Assembly: GCA_033765345.1 (NCBI GenBank) | Contig: JANRIC010000221.1 | Span: forward strand, 1 to 18,127 | From: JANRIC01 sp033765345 | GTDB lineage: Bacteria > Bacteroidota > Bacteroidia > Cytophagales > Microscillaceae | Direction: 5' to 3' | Length of the DNA: 18,127 nucleotides | Part shown: piece by piece, positions 1 to 7,351 of the stretch | Numbering within the stretch: the first letter of the stretch is position 1 | Layout: every line of letters starts with the position of its first letter | Program-made: the position numbers and the translations under genes | Notes under the pieces: generated by a model | Databases searched by the model: none | Told to the model about the DNA's origin: nothing | What the model saw: only the letters and a program-made list of their open reading frames with translations

Positions 1-669
1 CAAAGTGGCGTAATCCTGCACCATACTAATATCCAGGAGATTGTTCAAATCCGAAAAGATGGATACTTTGCTAAACTTAGAAACGCCTGTGATGAATAAA
101 AAACGAATGTGCGCATCCAAATCTTTGAGGCAGGAATAAAAAATTTTAAGAATATTGCGGTTTTTGATTGCTTGATGGATTTCATCCTTACCCAAATATT
201 CAATGATCGGTTTATCGTATTCATCTATCAAAATGACGACTTGCCTTTCTTGGGAAAGGGCTTTGATGAGGTTTTCAAGCTGATTGGCAATGTCGTCTCC
301 AATTAACGGAACATTGTATTTCTGAGCCACCTCACCCAATTGCAGCGTGATGGATTCTTTCAAACCTAATTCTTTAAAATCAGCCTTACCAAAGCTCAAA
401 TGAATAACATGGTGTTTTTGCCACTCGATTTTATCTTCAATCCAAAGCTTCTCGAAAAGCTCTTTTTTACCCAAAAAAATATCACGCAGTGTACTCAAAA
501 GCAAAGATTTACCAAAGCGGCGTGGGCGGGAGAGAAAGTAGTATTTTCCTTGCAAAAGGCGATACATAAACTGTGTTTTATCCACATAGAGATAGTTATT
601 TCTTCGGAGTTCTTCAAAATCTTGTAAGCCTATGGGTAATTTTTGCCGTTCGGTCATAGTTTTTTGCAT
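1..669 (-). CDS. AAA-ATPase-like / PD-(D/E)XK nuclease family protein, N-terminal part (runs off left edge)
   Basis: The frame is open from ATG at 669 to the window edge, giving 223 residues with no stop. An in-frame ATG at 657 is an alternative start. Visible motifs: an N-terminal FEELRRNNYLYVDKT segment, a Walker A-like loop SRPRRFGKSLLLSTL (about residues 48-61), a Walker B-like VVILIDEYDKP (about 144-154), and ITGVSKFSKVSIFSDLNNL (about 193-211). Together these are the signature of the AAA-ATPase-like family (PF09820-type), which usually carries a PD-(D/E)XK nuclease domain at the C-terminus. Family members are usually just over 500 residues, so about 60% of the protein, including any nuclease domain, lies outside the window. 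The genes are common and often multicopy in Bacteroidota and other anaerobes or gliders, and their biological role is not settled. No Shine-Dalgarno is seen, as is normal in this phylum. Confidence 0.93.
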   Translation of the reverse strand, partial: MQKTMTERQKLPIGLQDFEELRRNNYLYVDKTQFMYRLLQGKYYFLSRPRRFGKSLLLSTLRDIFLGKKELFEKLWIEDKIEWQKHHVIHLSFGKADFKELGLKESITLQLGEVAQKYNVPLIGDDIANQLENLIKALSQERQVVILIDEYDKPIIEYLGKDEIHQAIKNRNILKIFYSCLKDLDAHIRFLFITGVSKFSKVSIFSDLNNLLDISMVQDYATL

Positions 670-677
670 CTACTTGA

Positions 678-857
678 AGTAAAAATACACAAAAAGCATC
701 AAATTTACCAAACCAGCCAATCATTTTCGATATTTTCTATCCATACCAACTTCATAGCGAAAGCAAACCCACAGAAATCAAGCAAACCCAATTAAAACTC
801 AGAGAAGAATTTCCGCATCCCTATTACTGGGGAGCTTTTGTTTTGATAGAAAGGTAG
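678..857 (+). pseudogene. Relic of the 3' end of a CHAT-domain protease gene
   Basis: A frame open from 678 to TAG at 855-857 ends in REEFPHPYYWGAFVLIER. It aligns without gaps over about 44 residues with the C-terminus of the intact CHAT protease ending at 12412 (REEYKYPYYWGAFVLVGE). Upstream of the REE segment the match fades (FY, L, K are kept), and no start, His or Cys catalytic motif is present. At the DNA level the last 50 or so bases are also clearly alike. This is therefore a decayed remnant of a second CHAT gene oriented like the intact one. It sits in the 5' flank of the minus-strand ATPase gene. Only the last 45 codons are recognisable, so the boundaries are approximate. Confidence 0.8.
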
Positions 858-961
858 ATATTGAAAACTTCGGAAAAATTCTACCAGTTTATTTGCTGAA
901 CGCCTACCAATGACGTGTTTTCTAATAACCTGATATTCAATACAAAATCTTAATCTGGAAC

Positions 962-989
962 TGTCATTCCGACGGCAGGAGGAATGACA
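962..989. repeat. GGAATGACA-type dispersed palindrome, copy 1
   Basis: A perfect 9-bp inverted repeat, TGTCATTCC (962-970) and GGAATGACA (981-989), has a 10-base GC-richer loop. The same terminal word recurs in the elements at 3228-3327 and 12478-12530. It looks like a REP-like intergenic repeat of the kind common in Bacteroidota. Confidence 0.6.
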
Positions 990-1365
990 AAATAAAATGA
1001 GCAGTATGTCATTGTATTTTATGCGTTTTTACAAAATGTTACGCTTCTCAATGACTGCTCAACGCTCCGAAATGCCTCTCAGGTTTATAGAGCTTTGGGC
1101 TTAAAGCGATGTTTGCCAAGAAAACCGTCTTGAGGATTTAAACCGTGACACTCTGCCAGATGAATGTTTAAAAACCTTCATTTTGTTTTAAATTAACTGA
1201 AGAATCTACATGTTTGATTCAGCCCAGCCATTTTACACACATGTCAATTTTTTTTTTAATTTTTTTTCCAATCCACACTAACAATAGCCACAAAACGACA
1301 TTAGACCATGAAGCCCTTTAATCTCGAGGCTTCAAGCTTGTAAGTTTTTATGCTGAGGAGCCAAA

Positions 1366-1387
1366 AAATACTCAAAAGTGAGTATTT
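1366..1387. repeat. Perfect 8-bp hairpin upstream of the FN3 gene
   Basis: AAATACTC (1366-1373) and GAGTATTT (1380-1387) form a perfect inverted repeat with a 6-base loop, 41 bases before the ATG at 1429. It could be a terminator, an operator or part of the broken 5' region. No motif decides between these. Confidence 0.35.
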
Positions 1388-1428
1388 CAGGCTGAAGTAA
1401 GTTCTATTAGCTTGCCAAAGCTGTTGCA

Positions 1429-3219
1429 ATGGGTAAAAATTCTGATGGTAATGCAAACACAAATGCACTGGATTTGCATCTGAATCTTGCAGGGCAAACA
1501 CAAGTAGAAATGACTTTCTGGATCTATGACCATGATGATAATACTGATACACAAGACGGTATTTATTTTAGTAGTGATAATGGAAATTCTTTTGCAAAAG
1601 TCTATGATTTTACACCTAGCGCTTGGGCAAATGCGTATCGTCAAATAATTCTGGATGTGGATCAACTCTCATCAGAGAGAGGGTTAAATTTGAATAACCA
1701 ATTTATTATTCGGTTTCAACAATATGGAAGTAGAAATTTTAGCCCTTCTGGATGCTGTGACGGCGCAGACGGTTTTATAATAGATGATGTAGAAATAAAA
1801 ATCCCTCTGAGTCCATATATTACTGATTTTGCCCCCGGCTTCGGTCCTATCGGTGCTCTTGTGACCGTTCAAGGGAAAAACTTCCAGAGCCAGGGTGAGG
1901 TAAGTGTGAAGTTCAACAATACCTCAGTAGTTGCCGCAGACATTACCGTAGTATCCGACGAAATCTTGATAGCCAAAGTACCCACTGGAGCTACTACAGG
2001 TAAAATCAGTATCACGAACCCCAAAGGCACAGGCGGAAGTGAGGGTAACTTTATAGTTACTTCCGAAACAGTTTTGGCACCTACTTCGCTTACGGCTACT
2101 GCGGGCAATGCAGTAGTAAACTTGGCTTGGCAGAATCCTGCTACGAATGACATTGAAATAGTCGTAGAGCGAGCCACCACTACACCTACTAATTTCCAAG
2201 TTTTGGTATCATTACCCAACACTGCCGTATCTTATGTGGACAATACCGTAACCAATGGTACACAATACCACTATCGTGTGAGAGCATTTAGTATATTGGG
2301 TAGCTCACCATACAGCAATACAGCCAATGCTACTCCATCAGGTGTAGTTGCCCCTACTGCCCCAAGTGGCTTGATAGTTACAGCACCTACTACTTCCACA
2401 ACACCACGTTTAGAATTGTCTTGGACAGACAACTCCAACAACGAAGACGGTTTTGAAATCTGGAGAGGTTTGACCGCAGGCGGCACATTTACCAAAATCA
2501 TCACCGTCCCTGCCAATACGACTAGCTATACTGATATTACGGGTTTGAATGCAGCCACACAATACTGCTACAAAGTTAGGGCATTTAATACTGGAGGGGG
2601 CAATGAGACAGCAGCACAATGTGCTACTACCCAAAGTACGCTCCAGTTGCCTAATGCGCCTTCTAATTTGACTGCCGTAGCACCTAGCAACGCCAACGAT
2701 ACACAGATTAACCTAAGCTGGTCTGATAACTCTAACAATGAAACGGGCTTCAAGGTATTGCGAGCTAGCTCAGCCAATGGAGTCTTTGAATTGATCACAA
2801 CGCTGGCCGCCAATACAACTAGCTTCAGCAATATCGGTTTGGCTTTCGGCACACCGTATTTCTACAAAGTACTAGCCTTTAATGATGCCGGAGATTCTCA
2901 AGCAAGCAATACCGCCAATGCCACCAGCCAGGATAAAGTCACCGCCATCGAGGACGATGCCCTCAAAGCTGGAACAAAGATTTTTCCCAATCCAAGCACA
3001 GGTGTATTCAAAGTAAAGGTAACTGTAAACAATCTGATAGGCTTGCAATACCAAATCAGCGATATGCAAGGCAAGGCAATCACACAAAGTAATTTTATAC
3101 AAGTAAGTGATGGCTACGAAGTAGAGATAGATTTGAAAAATCAAGCAAATGCCACCTATCTATTGAAAATATCTACGGCTGATGGTAGATTTTTGACAAA
3201 GAGATTGGTGAAAGAGTAA
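1429..3219 (+). CDS. T9SS-sorted protein with lectin-like, IPT/TIG and three FN3 domains; probably 5'-truncated
   Basis: The frame encodes 596 residues from ATG 1429; the only alternative is a short stretch back to an in-frame TAG at 1408-1410. Domains: residues 1-125, a fragment of a secreted carbohydrate-binding/MAM-like beta-sandwich (DGIYFSSDNGNSFAKVYDF, then IIRFQQYG and DGFIIDDVEI); about 128-210, an IPT/TIG domain; about 217-304, 310-402 and 409-500, three fibronectin type III domains; about 517-596, a type A T9SS C-terminal sorting domain starting at IFPNPSTG and ending in a basic strand. A T9SS cargo must enter through Sec, yet there is no signal peptide, and the first sandwich domain begins in the middle. 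The 5' end has therefore probably been lost, and the reading frame may be a remnant. Role inferred: cell-surface adhesin or glycan binder. Confidence 0.85.
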   Translation: MGKNSDGNANTNALDLHLNLAGQTQVEMTFWIYDHDDNTDTQDGIYFSSDNGNSFAKVYDFTPSAWANAYRQIILDVDQLSSERGLNLNNQFIIRFQQYGSRNFSPSGCCDGADGFIIDDVEIKIPLSPYITDFAPGFGPIGALVTVQGKNFQSQGEVSVKFNNTSVVAADITVVSDEILIAKVPTGATTGKISITNPKGTGGSEGNFIVTSETVLAPTSLTATAGNAVVNLAWQNPATNDIEIVVERATTTPTNFQVLVSLPNTAVSYVDNTVTNGTQYHYRVRAFSILGSSPYSNTANATPSGVVAPTAPSGLIVTAPTTSTTPRLELSWTDNSNNEDGFEIWRGLTAGGTFTKIITVPANTTSYTDITGLNAATQYCYKVRAFNTGGGNETAAQCATTQSTLQLPNAPSNLTAVAPSNANDTQINLSWSDNSNNETGFKVLRASSANGVFELITTLAANTTSFSNIGLAFGTPYFYKVLAFNDAGDSQASNTANATSQDKVTAIEDDALKAGTKIFPNPSTGVFKVKVTVNNLIGLQYQISDMQGKAITQSNFIQVSDGYEVEIDLKNQANATYLLKISTADGRFLTKRLVKE

Positions 3220-3227
3220 GTAAAAAC

Positions 3228-3327
3228 TTTGTCATCCCGAAGGGAACTTGTATTGCTGAGCGCCTCAAACTCCCTCTCCTTTGGGGAGGGCTGGGGTTTA
3301 AATACAAGATTCTTTCAGAATGACAAA
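3228..3327. repeat. Nested dispersed palindrome, copy 2
   Basis: A 27-base arm (3228-3254, beginning TTTGTCAT and ending CTTGTATT) faces its imperfect complement at 3301-3327; 22 of 27 positions match. Inside lies a second hairpin, CCCTCTCC/GGGGAGGG, at 3272-3290. It sits directly after the stop of the FN3 gene and could end its transcript. No target duplication is visible. It shares the terminal GAATGACA word with the palindromes at 962 and 12478. Confidence 0.6.
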
Positions 3328-3354
3328 AAAATTCATATTAAAAGATAAATTCCA

Positions 3355-3798
3355 ATGAAAACAATTCAAAATCTTTTTATTTATTGTTCCCTCATCATCT
3401 TTACACTTGCCTGCAAAGAAGATACGCCAACTCCTACCGATGACCCCCCGACCCAATTCATCGCTACCTGGGCTCCTGGCACCGTCCTTTTGAACAATAC
3501 AGGCTCAAACCTTGCCGAAAATGGGCAGCCTTATGCAAGCTTCAGGCTTGTATTAAATGGAGATGATAATGGCGGAACCTACACCCTGAGTGGTGTTCCG
3601 GCACCCTATCAGGATGCCAACGGAAGCGGGAATTGGAGCAAAACAAGCAATTCCATTCAGCTTCAAAGTGTACCCAGCAGCAATGGTTTTAAGAATCTGC
3701 TCTCAGCACAAATCTCAGGCGGACAGCTAAAGTTTCAGGTGAATGTACTGGATCCCAAAACAGGTAATGTGGATCTTTATTTCTCGTTAGTCAAATAA
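3355..3798 (+). CDS. Small predicted lipoprotein, function unknown
   Basis: This encodes 147 residues. The N-terminus MKTIQNLFIYCSLIIFTLAC is a lipoprotein signal peptide with a lipobox (T17-L18-A19-C20), so the mature protein should start at Cys20 and be anchored to a membrane. A Thr/Pro/Asp-rich linker (about residues 24-34) follows, then a compact domain of roughly 110 residues rich in Asn, Gly and Ser that looks all-beta (TWAPGTVLLNN, SFRLVLNGDD, YTLSGVPAPY, LKFQVNVLDPKTG). It resembles small lipocalin-like or Ig-like lipoproteins of Bacteroidota, but I cannot name a family. It lies between two T9SS cargo genes, separated from the upstream one by a palindromic repeat and from the downstream one by a 13-bp inverted repeat, so it is probably transcribed alone. 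Confidence 0.8.
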   Translation: MKTIQNLFIYCSLIIFTLACKEDTPTPTDDPPTQFIATWAPGTVLLNNTGSNLAENGQPYASFRLVLNGDDNGGTYTLSGVPAPYQDANGSGNWSKTSNSIQLQSVPSSNGFKNLLSAQISGGQLKFQVNVLDPKTGNVDLYFSLVK

Positions 3799-3828
3799 AT
3801 TAAATGCTTTGCTATTTGCAAAAAAATC

Positions 3829-3883
3829 ATAAATTTGACTCGGTAAGTTTTTCCTCAAAAAAAACTAAAAGAGTCAAATTTAT
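3829..3883 (+). terminator. Long nested inverted repeat (likely terminator or 5' leader structure)
   Basis: A perfect 13-bp inverted repeat, ATAAATTTGACTC (3829-3841) and GAGTCAAATTTAT (3871-3883), encloses a second inner pair AGTTTTT/AAAAACT. The hairpin begins 30 bases after the lipoprotein stop at 3798 and ends 17 bases before the ATG at 3901. It probably terminates the lipoprotein transcript. Its closeness to the next start also allows a leader or operator role. Confidence 0.5.
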
Positions 3884-3900
3884 TTATATTCGATTATCCT

Positions 3901-6060
3901 ATGAAAAATAGCTTATTCTTCAAACTTTGTGGGCTGGCATTTCTATCCTTAGCTGTCCAATGTATCTCCTGCTCCTCGATTCAAGCCCAAAATCTTGAAT
4001 TAACCCAAAAACTTTTTAATACCATCGGTGCTACTGACGATGACCAAATGGGCTACAGCATCTCCATAGACAATGGCATTGCAGTAGTCGGGGTAGTTTG
4101 TAGTGACCATGGGTCAATGAGTGCCTCAGGGGTATCTTATGAAACATGTGGATCAAGCCCCAATAGGGGAGCTGTTTACATTTTTGCAAAAGATCAGGGG
4201 GGTACAGACAACTGGGGGCTAGTCAAGAAAATCATCAATGGTATAGGTACAGACGACATTACACAGACATTTATCAATATCAACGGAAATAATGGAGACG
4301 TTTTTGGCTTTTCAGTGGCTATTTCGGGAGATTTAATCGCGGTAGGAGCCCCCAATGACGACCAGGGCGGAACCGACCGAGGAGCAGCTTATATTTTTGC
4401 CAAAAACCAAGGCGGTACGGATCATTGGGGGCTAGTCAAAAAAATCGTCAATGGCAGCGGGGTCGATACAAGTACAGAAACTTTTGTCAACGTAGGAAGT
4501 ACCGATGGGGCTTTTTTCGGATGGGCAGTCACGATTTCGGGGAATACACTGGCTGTGGGTTCACCAAAAGATGTGCAAGGAGGAAGCCCTGATTTTGGAG
4601 CCGTGTATCTGTTTGATAAAGATCAAGGCGGTACGGATCATTGGGGGCTGCTCAACAAAATCATCAATGGCAGTGGTGTCGGAGATGATATCCAAACCTT
4701 CGTAAATATCGGTACAGGTTTATCGAATATTTTTGGTGTTTTCATTGTAGGAGATGCTTTCGGCTGGTCTGTGGCACTATCCGACACGACACTCATCGTA
4801 GGAGCGAATGGTGACGGGCAGGGTGGTTTTGTACGCGGAGCCGCGTATGTATTTACCAAAGACTTAGGCAAGTGGTTTTTGGTCAAAAAAATTATCCATG
4901 GCAGTGGCATCAATACGGCTACCCAGACTTTTGTCAATGTTCCTGCCAGTGACGGAGCTAGTTTCGGTTGGTTTGTCGATATTTCGGGAGATCAAGCAGT
5001 AGTCGGTGCTCCCCTCGATGAATCAAACCGTGGAACAATTGCCATTTTCGCCAAAGACCAGGGAGGCACAGATCAATGGGGATTGGTCAAAAAAATCTAT
5101 AATAGATCAGGTACAAACACGGCTACTACCACGTATTTGGGTACTAATACCATTAATGATCAGTTCGGATATGCAGTGGGCATCTCAGGCAATACTGTAG
5201 TAGCAAGTGCTATGTATGATATTTCTGCTGGTTTTTTCGGCATTCCTGGTCTTTCACGAGGTGATATACTCATATTTGATAAAGATGAAGGAGGAACAAA
5301 CAATTGGGGGCTTTCTAAAACTATCAGCAATCGTATTGGTACAGATACTGACACAGAGCTATTCACGCAAAATGGTAGCAATACATATCAAATGGGTTAT
5401 GCCTTAGCCATCTGGGAAGACATCATTGCCGCAGGAGTACCCCGAGAAGATCAATTTGGTACGGATAGAGGTGCTGCTTATATTTTTACCCGCACACTGA
5501 TCTCTTTACCGACTTATTTCTTGGCATTCTCTGCCCAAAGAGTGGACTTAAATACGGTTAGCTTAAGCTGGATAAGTTACCCAAGCGAAAATAATCCGGG
5601 TTTTATTATTGAGCAAAGTCAAGATGCTGTACAGTTTGATCAAGTTGCTTGGGTAGATGCCCGCCAAGAAAATCTATCTACTGCACAGACTTATCAATAT
5701 ACTATACAAAATAAGGATGCCGCCTATTATCGTGTGAAACAATCAGATACACAGGGGGATTTTAGCTACAGCCCCGTGCAATTTGTAGCTGGGGGCGAAC
5801 TTACACACTTGTTAGGACTTTACCCCAACCCAAGCAATGGCTTGGTGTATTTGCTCCCAAAAGGCAATACCTCAAATCTCACCCTCACCCTTACACTGTT
5901 AGACCCCAAAGGGCATACCTTGTGGCAGTTTGAAGGCACACTGTCCGAGGTAGAAAAGCAATTTCATCAAGTACTTCCCGGACTTAGTACAGGGATGTAC
6001 TTTGTGCAAATTCACGATCAGCACGGAAGCCAACTATATAAAATGCTTCGCTACGAGTAA
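3901..6060 (+). CDS. Secreted FG-GAP seven-repeat beta-propeller protein with T9SS sorting domain
   Basis: This encodes 719 residues. The signal peptide (about residues 1-30) ends CSSIQAQN. Seven FG-GAP-type units follow between about residues 43 and 535, each with a core like FGWAVTISGNTLAVGSP followed by an acidic Gly-rich loop; most add RGAAYIFAKDQGGTDHWGLVKK. Seven copies is the number expected for one closed seven-bladed propeller (FG-GAP_2 / integrin-alpha-like repeats, often calcium binding). A beta-sandwich spacer (about 545-630, YRVKQSDTQGDFSYS) and a type A T9SS sorting domain (from LYPNPSNG at about 639 to 719) complete it. The protein should cross the inner membrane by Sec and the outer membrane by T9SS, and be fixed to or released from the surface. 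Role inferred: adhesion or ligand binding; no enzymatic motif seen. Parts of the repeats are nearly identical in DNA, suggesting recent blade duplication. Confidence 0.93.
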   Translation: MKNSLFFKLCGLAFLSLAVQCISCSSIQAQNLELTQKLFNTIGATDDDQMGYSISIDNGIAVVGVVCSDHGSMSASGVSYETCGSSPNRGAVYIFAKDQGGTDNWGLVKKIINGIGTDDITQTFININGNNGDVFGFSVAISGDLIAVGAPNDDQGGTDRGAAYIFAKNQGGTDHWGLVKKIVNGSGVDTSTETFVNVGSTDGAFFGWAVTISGNTLAVGSPKDVQGGSPDFGAVYLFDKDQGGTDHWGLLNKIINGSGVGDDIQTFVNIGTGLSNIFGVFIVGDAFGWSVALSDTTLIVGANGDGQGGFVRGAAYVFTKDLGKWFLVKKIIHGSGINTATQTFVNVPASDGASFGWFVDISGDQAVVGAPLDESNRGTIAIFAKDQGGTDQWGLVKKIYNRSGTNTATTTYLGTNTINDQFGYAVGISGNTVVASAMYDISAGFFGIPGLSRGDILIFDKDEGGTNNWGLSKTISNRIGTDTDTELFTQNGSNTYQMGYALAIWEDIIAAGVPREDQFGTDRGAAYIFTRTLISLPTYFLAFSAQRVDLNTVSLSWISYPSENNPGFIIEQSQDAVQFDQVAWVDARQENLSTAQTYQYTIQNKDAAYYRVKQSDTQGDFSYSPVQFVAGGELTHLLGLYPNPSNGLVYLLPKGNTSNLTLTLTLLDPKGHTLWQFEGTLSEVEKQFHQVLPGLSTGMYFVQIHDQHGSQLYKMLRYE

Positions 6061-6097
6061 AAAAGTTATTTTTTCTCAAAGCCTTAACCAGAGAAAC

Positions 6098-6130
6098 AAA
6101 TTTTCCAAATCGCTAAGATTTGGAAAATTT
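6098..6130. terminator. Bidirectional terminator between convergent genes
   Basis: A perfect 14-bp stem, AAATTTTCCAAATC (6098-6111) and GATTTGGAAAATTT (6117-6130), has a 5-base loop. It lies between the stop of the FG-GAP gene (6060, plus strand) and the stop of the minus-strand gene ending at 6139. The stem ends in A/T runs on both sides, so it can serve both directions. Confidence 0.8.
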
Positions 6131-6138
6131 ATCAGAAT

Positions 6139-6870
6139 TTAATATTTAATCTTACTTACTGCCTTAAACTCCGCACTTGTTTTGCCATAGTTGCCTGCTA
6201 TAAAAGCTTTGATGCCCTGGAAGCAAAGGCGTAACCCTTGTTCGCCTTCGTAGAGTTCTAGGCGTTTGGCTACGGCATCGCTGTAGGCATAGAGGTTGGT
6301 ATTGACCAACTGATTGGCAGCCTCAACGTCGCTGATTAATTTACCAAGCCCCTCGAGTGTAATGCGTGCATTGGACGGGGCATAATCCGGTAGATTTTTG
6401 ATGATCTCAAGAATGTGCTTGGTACTCTGGAGTAGTGCACCGAAGCCCGCCTCGGCTGTAGAAACGATACGTTTGGCGGGTGTTTCGCTGTCACCGCTAC
6501 TTTCTTCTTTTTTGGTTGGTTTTTTATAGCTGTTCATCTTCTGGTTTTCCTTTTGGATGCTGAGATAAGCCGAAGAAGTTTTGCCGCCTGGCAGTGCCCC
6601 TACAAAATCCCGAACCATTGCACAGCGTTTGATGAGTCCTTCTTTGCCGTAATATAGCGTTAAGCGGGTGGCTCTGGCCTGATTGAGTAAGTCAGCAACG
6701 GAAACCACTTTTTTATTGGTTTCGTCGACTTGTCGGAGCAAGGCAGAGAATTTTTCCTGCCCAAGTGCCAGATTGGGCGGAGTATAATTGCCCAGGGTTT
6801 TGATAAAATCTAAAAGTTCTTGCGCTCTGGCAAGTCTGTTGCCAAAGGAAGTTTCGCTGATGTTTGCCAT
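6139..6870 (-). CDS. Conserved-looking helical protein with internal tandem duplication, function unknown
   Basis: This encodes 243 residues with no signal peptide or membrane segment, so it is probably cytoplasmic. It consists of two copies of a helical domain of about 95 residues. Copy 1 is about residues 8-105 and copy 2 about 142-238. Shared landmarks in the same order are LLDFIK/ILEIIK, NYTPPN/DYAPSN, RLTLYYGKEGL/RLELYEGEQGL and GGKTSSAY/YGKTSAEF. The two are joined by a Lys/Glu/Ser-rich linker (about 106-140). I do not recognise the family and see no catalytic pattern. The gene is convergent with the FG-GAP gene and shares its terminator. On the 5' side, 68 bases upstream, lies a 42-bp minisatellite whose unit resembles the first codons of this gene. 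Confidence 0.8.
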   Translation of the reverse strand: MANISETSFGNRLARAQELLDFIKTLGNYTPPNLALGQEKFSALLRQVDETNKKVVSVADLLNQARATRLTLYYGKEGLIKRCAMVRDFVGALPGGKTSSAYLSIQKENQKMNSYKKPTKKEESSGDSETPAKRIVSTAEAGFGALLQSTKHILEIIKNLPDYAPSNARITLEGLGKLISDVEAANQLVNTNLYAYSDAVAKRLELYEGEQGLRLCFQGIKAFIAGNYGKTSAEFKAVSKIKY

Positions 6871-6937
6871 GTAAAAGAATGTTTAGGATGTATAAGTTTA
6901 AAACGCCTTGCCAGAGAAGAAATTATACAGCTATTAG

Positions 6938-7182
6938 AAAATATTTGCCAGGGTAGAGACCATAGGTGGCTTGGTAGAGAAAATATTTGCTAGGGTGGAG
7001 ACTGTAGGTGGCTTGGTAGAGAAAATATTTGCCAGGGTAGAGACTGTAGGTGGCTTGGTAGAGAAAATATTTGCTAGGGTAGAGACTGTAGGTGGCTTGG
7101 TAGAGAAAATATTTGCCAGGGTGGAGATCATAGGTGGCTTGGTAGAGAAAATATTTGCCAGGGTAGAGATCGTAGGAGGCTT
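6938..7182. repeat. 42-bp minisatellite, about 5.8 copies
   Basis: Units begin with AAAATATTTG at 6938, 6980, 7022, 7064, 7106 and 7148, exactly 42 bases apart. Copies differ at only a few positions (for example GCCAGGGTA/GCTAGGGTG). 42 is a multiple of three, so both strands stay open as 14-residue repeats (VEKIFARVETVGGL on plus, LANIFSTKPPTVST on minus). There is no start context or signal supporting a real peptide. The array fills the 5' region of the minus-strand gene starting at 6870 and lies 169 bases before the plus-strand operon start at 7352. A weaker, decayed unit may be present at about 6904-6930. Confidence 0.95.
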
Positions 7183-7351
7183 AAAGGTACTTTCTGTACG
7201 ATCACGTGGCAGGAAGTTAGGTGTTTTAGGAGCATAAAATATCCTTATCTGGTGCGATTAAGCAAAAAAGAAATAAATGTTTGTTTTCCTTTAATTTTTT
7301 TTTGTAATTGCACGCATCCAAAATACAGTTCTAATTCATCAACAATCCATT

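Larger units (their letters stand above)
858..1428. other. Gene-free stretch with two palindromes and T tracts
   Basis: No frame of convincing coding quality was found on either strand. The stretch holds a GGAATGACA-type palindrome (962-989), two T runs (ten T at 1248-1257, eight T at 1260-1267) and a perfect 8-bp hairpin AAATACTC/GAGTATTT at 1366-1387. It lies between a CHAT relic and a T9SS gene that lacks its 5' end, so it is probably a zone of gene decay or rearrangement. I could not recognise residual protein homology in it. Confidence 0.5.

Noticed and set aside
109..627. Two plus-strand frames of 65 and 75 residues
   Set aside because: They are antisense to the ATPase-family gene, whose conserved motifs fix the minus strand as coding.
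1050..1200. Possible degraded coding sequence in the spacer before the FN3 gene
   Set aside because: Short open stretches exist in several frames but none showed recognisable homology or consistent codon use.
6938..7182. Possible CRISPR array
   Set aside because: The repeats are directly adjacent 42-bp units with no unique spacers, and no cas genes are nearby.
6971..7237. An 88-residue plus-strand frame made of VEKIFARVETVGGL repeats
   Set aside because: It is explained by the 42-bp minisatellite, whose length is a multiple of three. The opposite strand is equally open and there is no upstream signal for translation.
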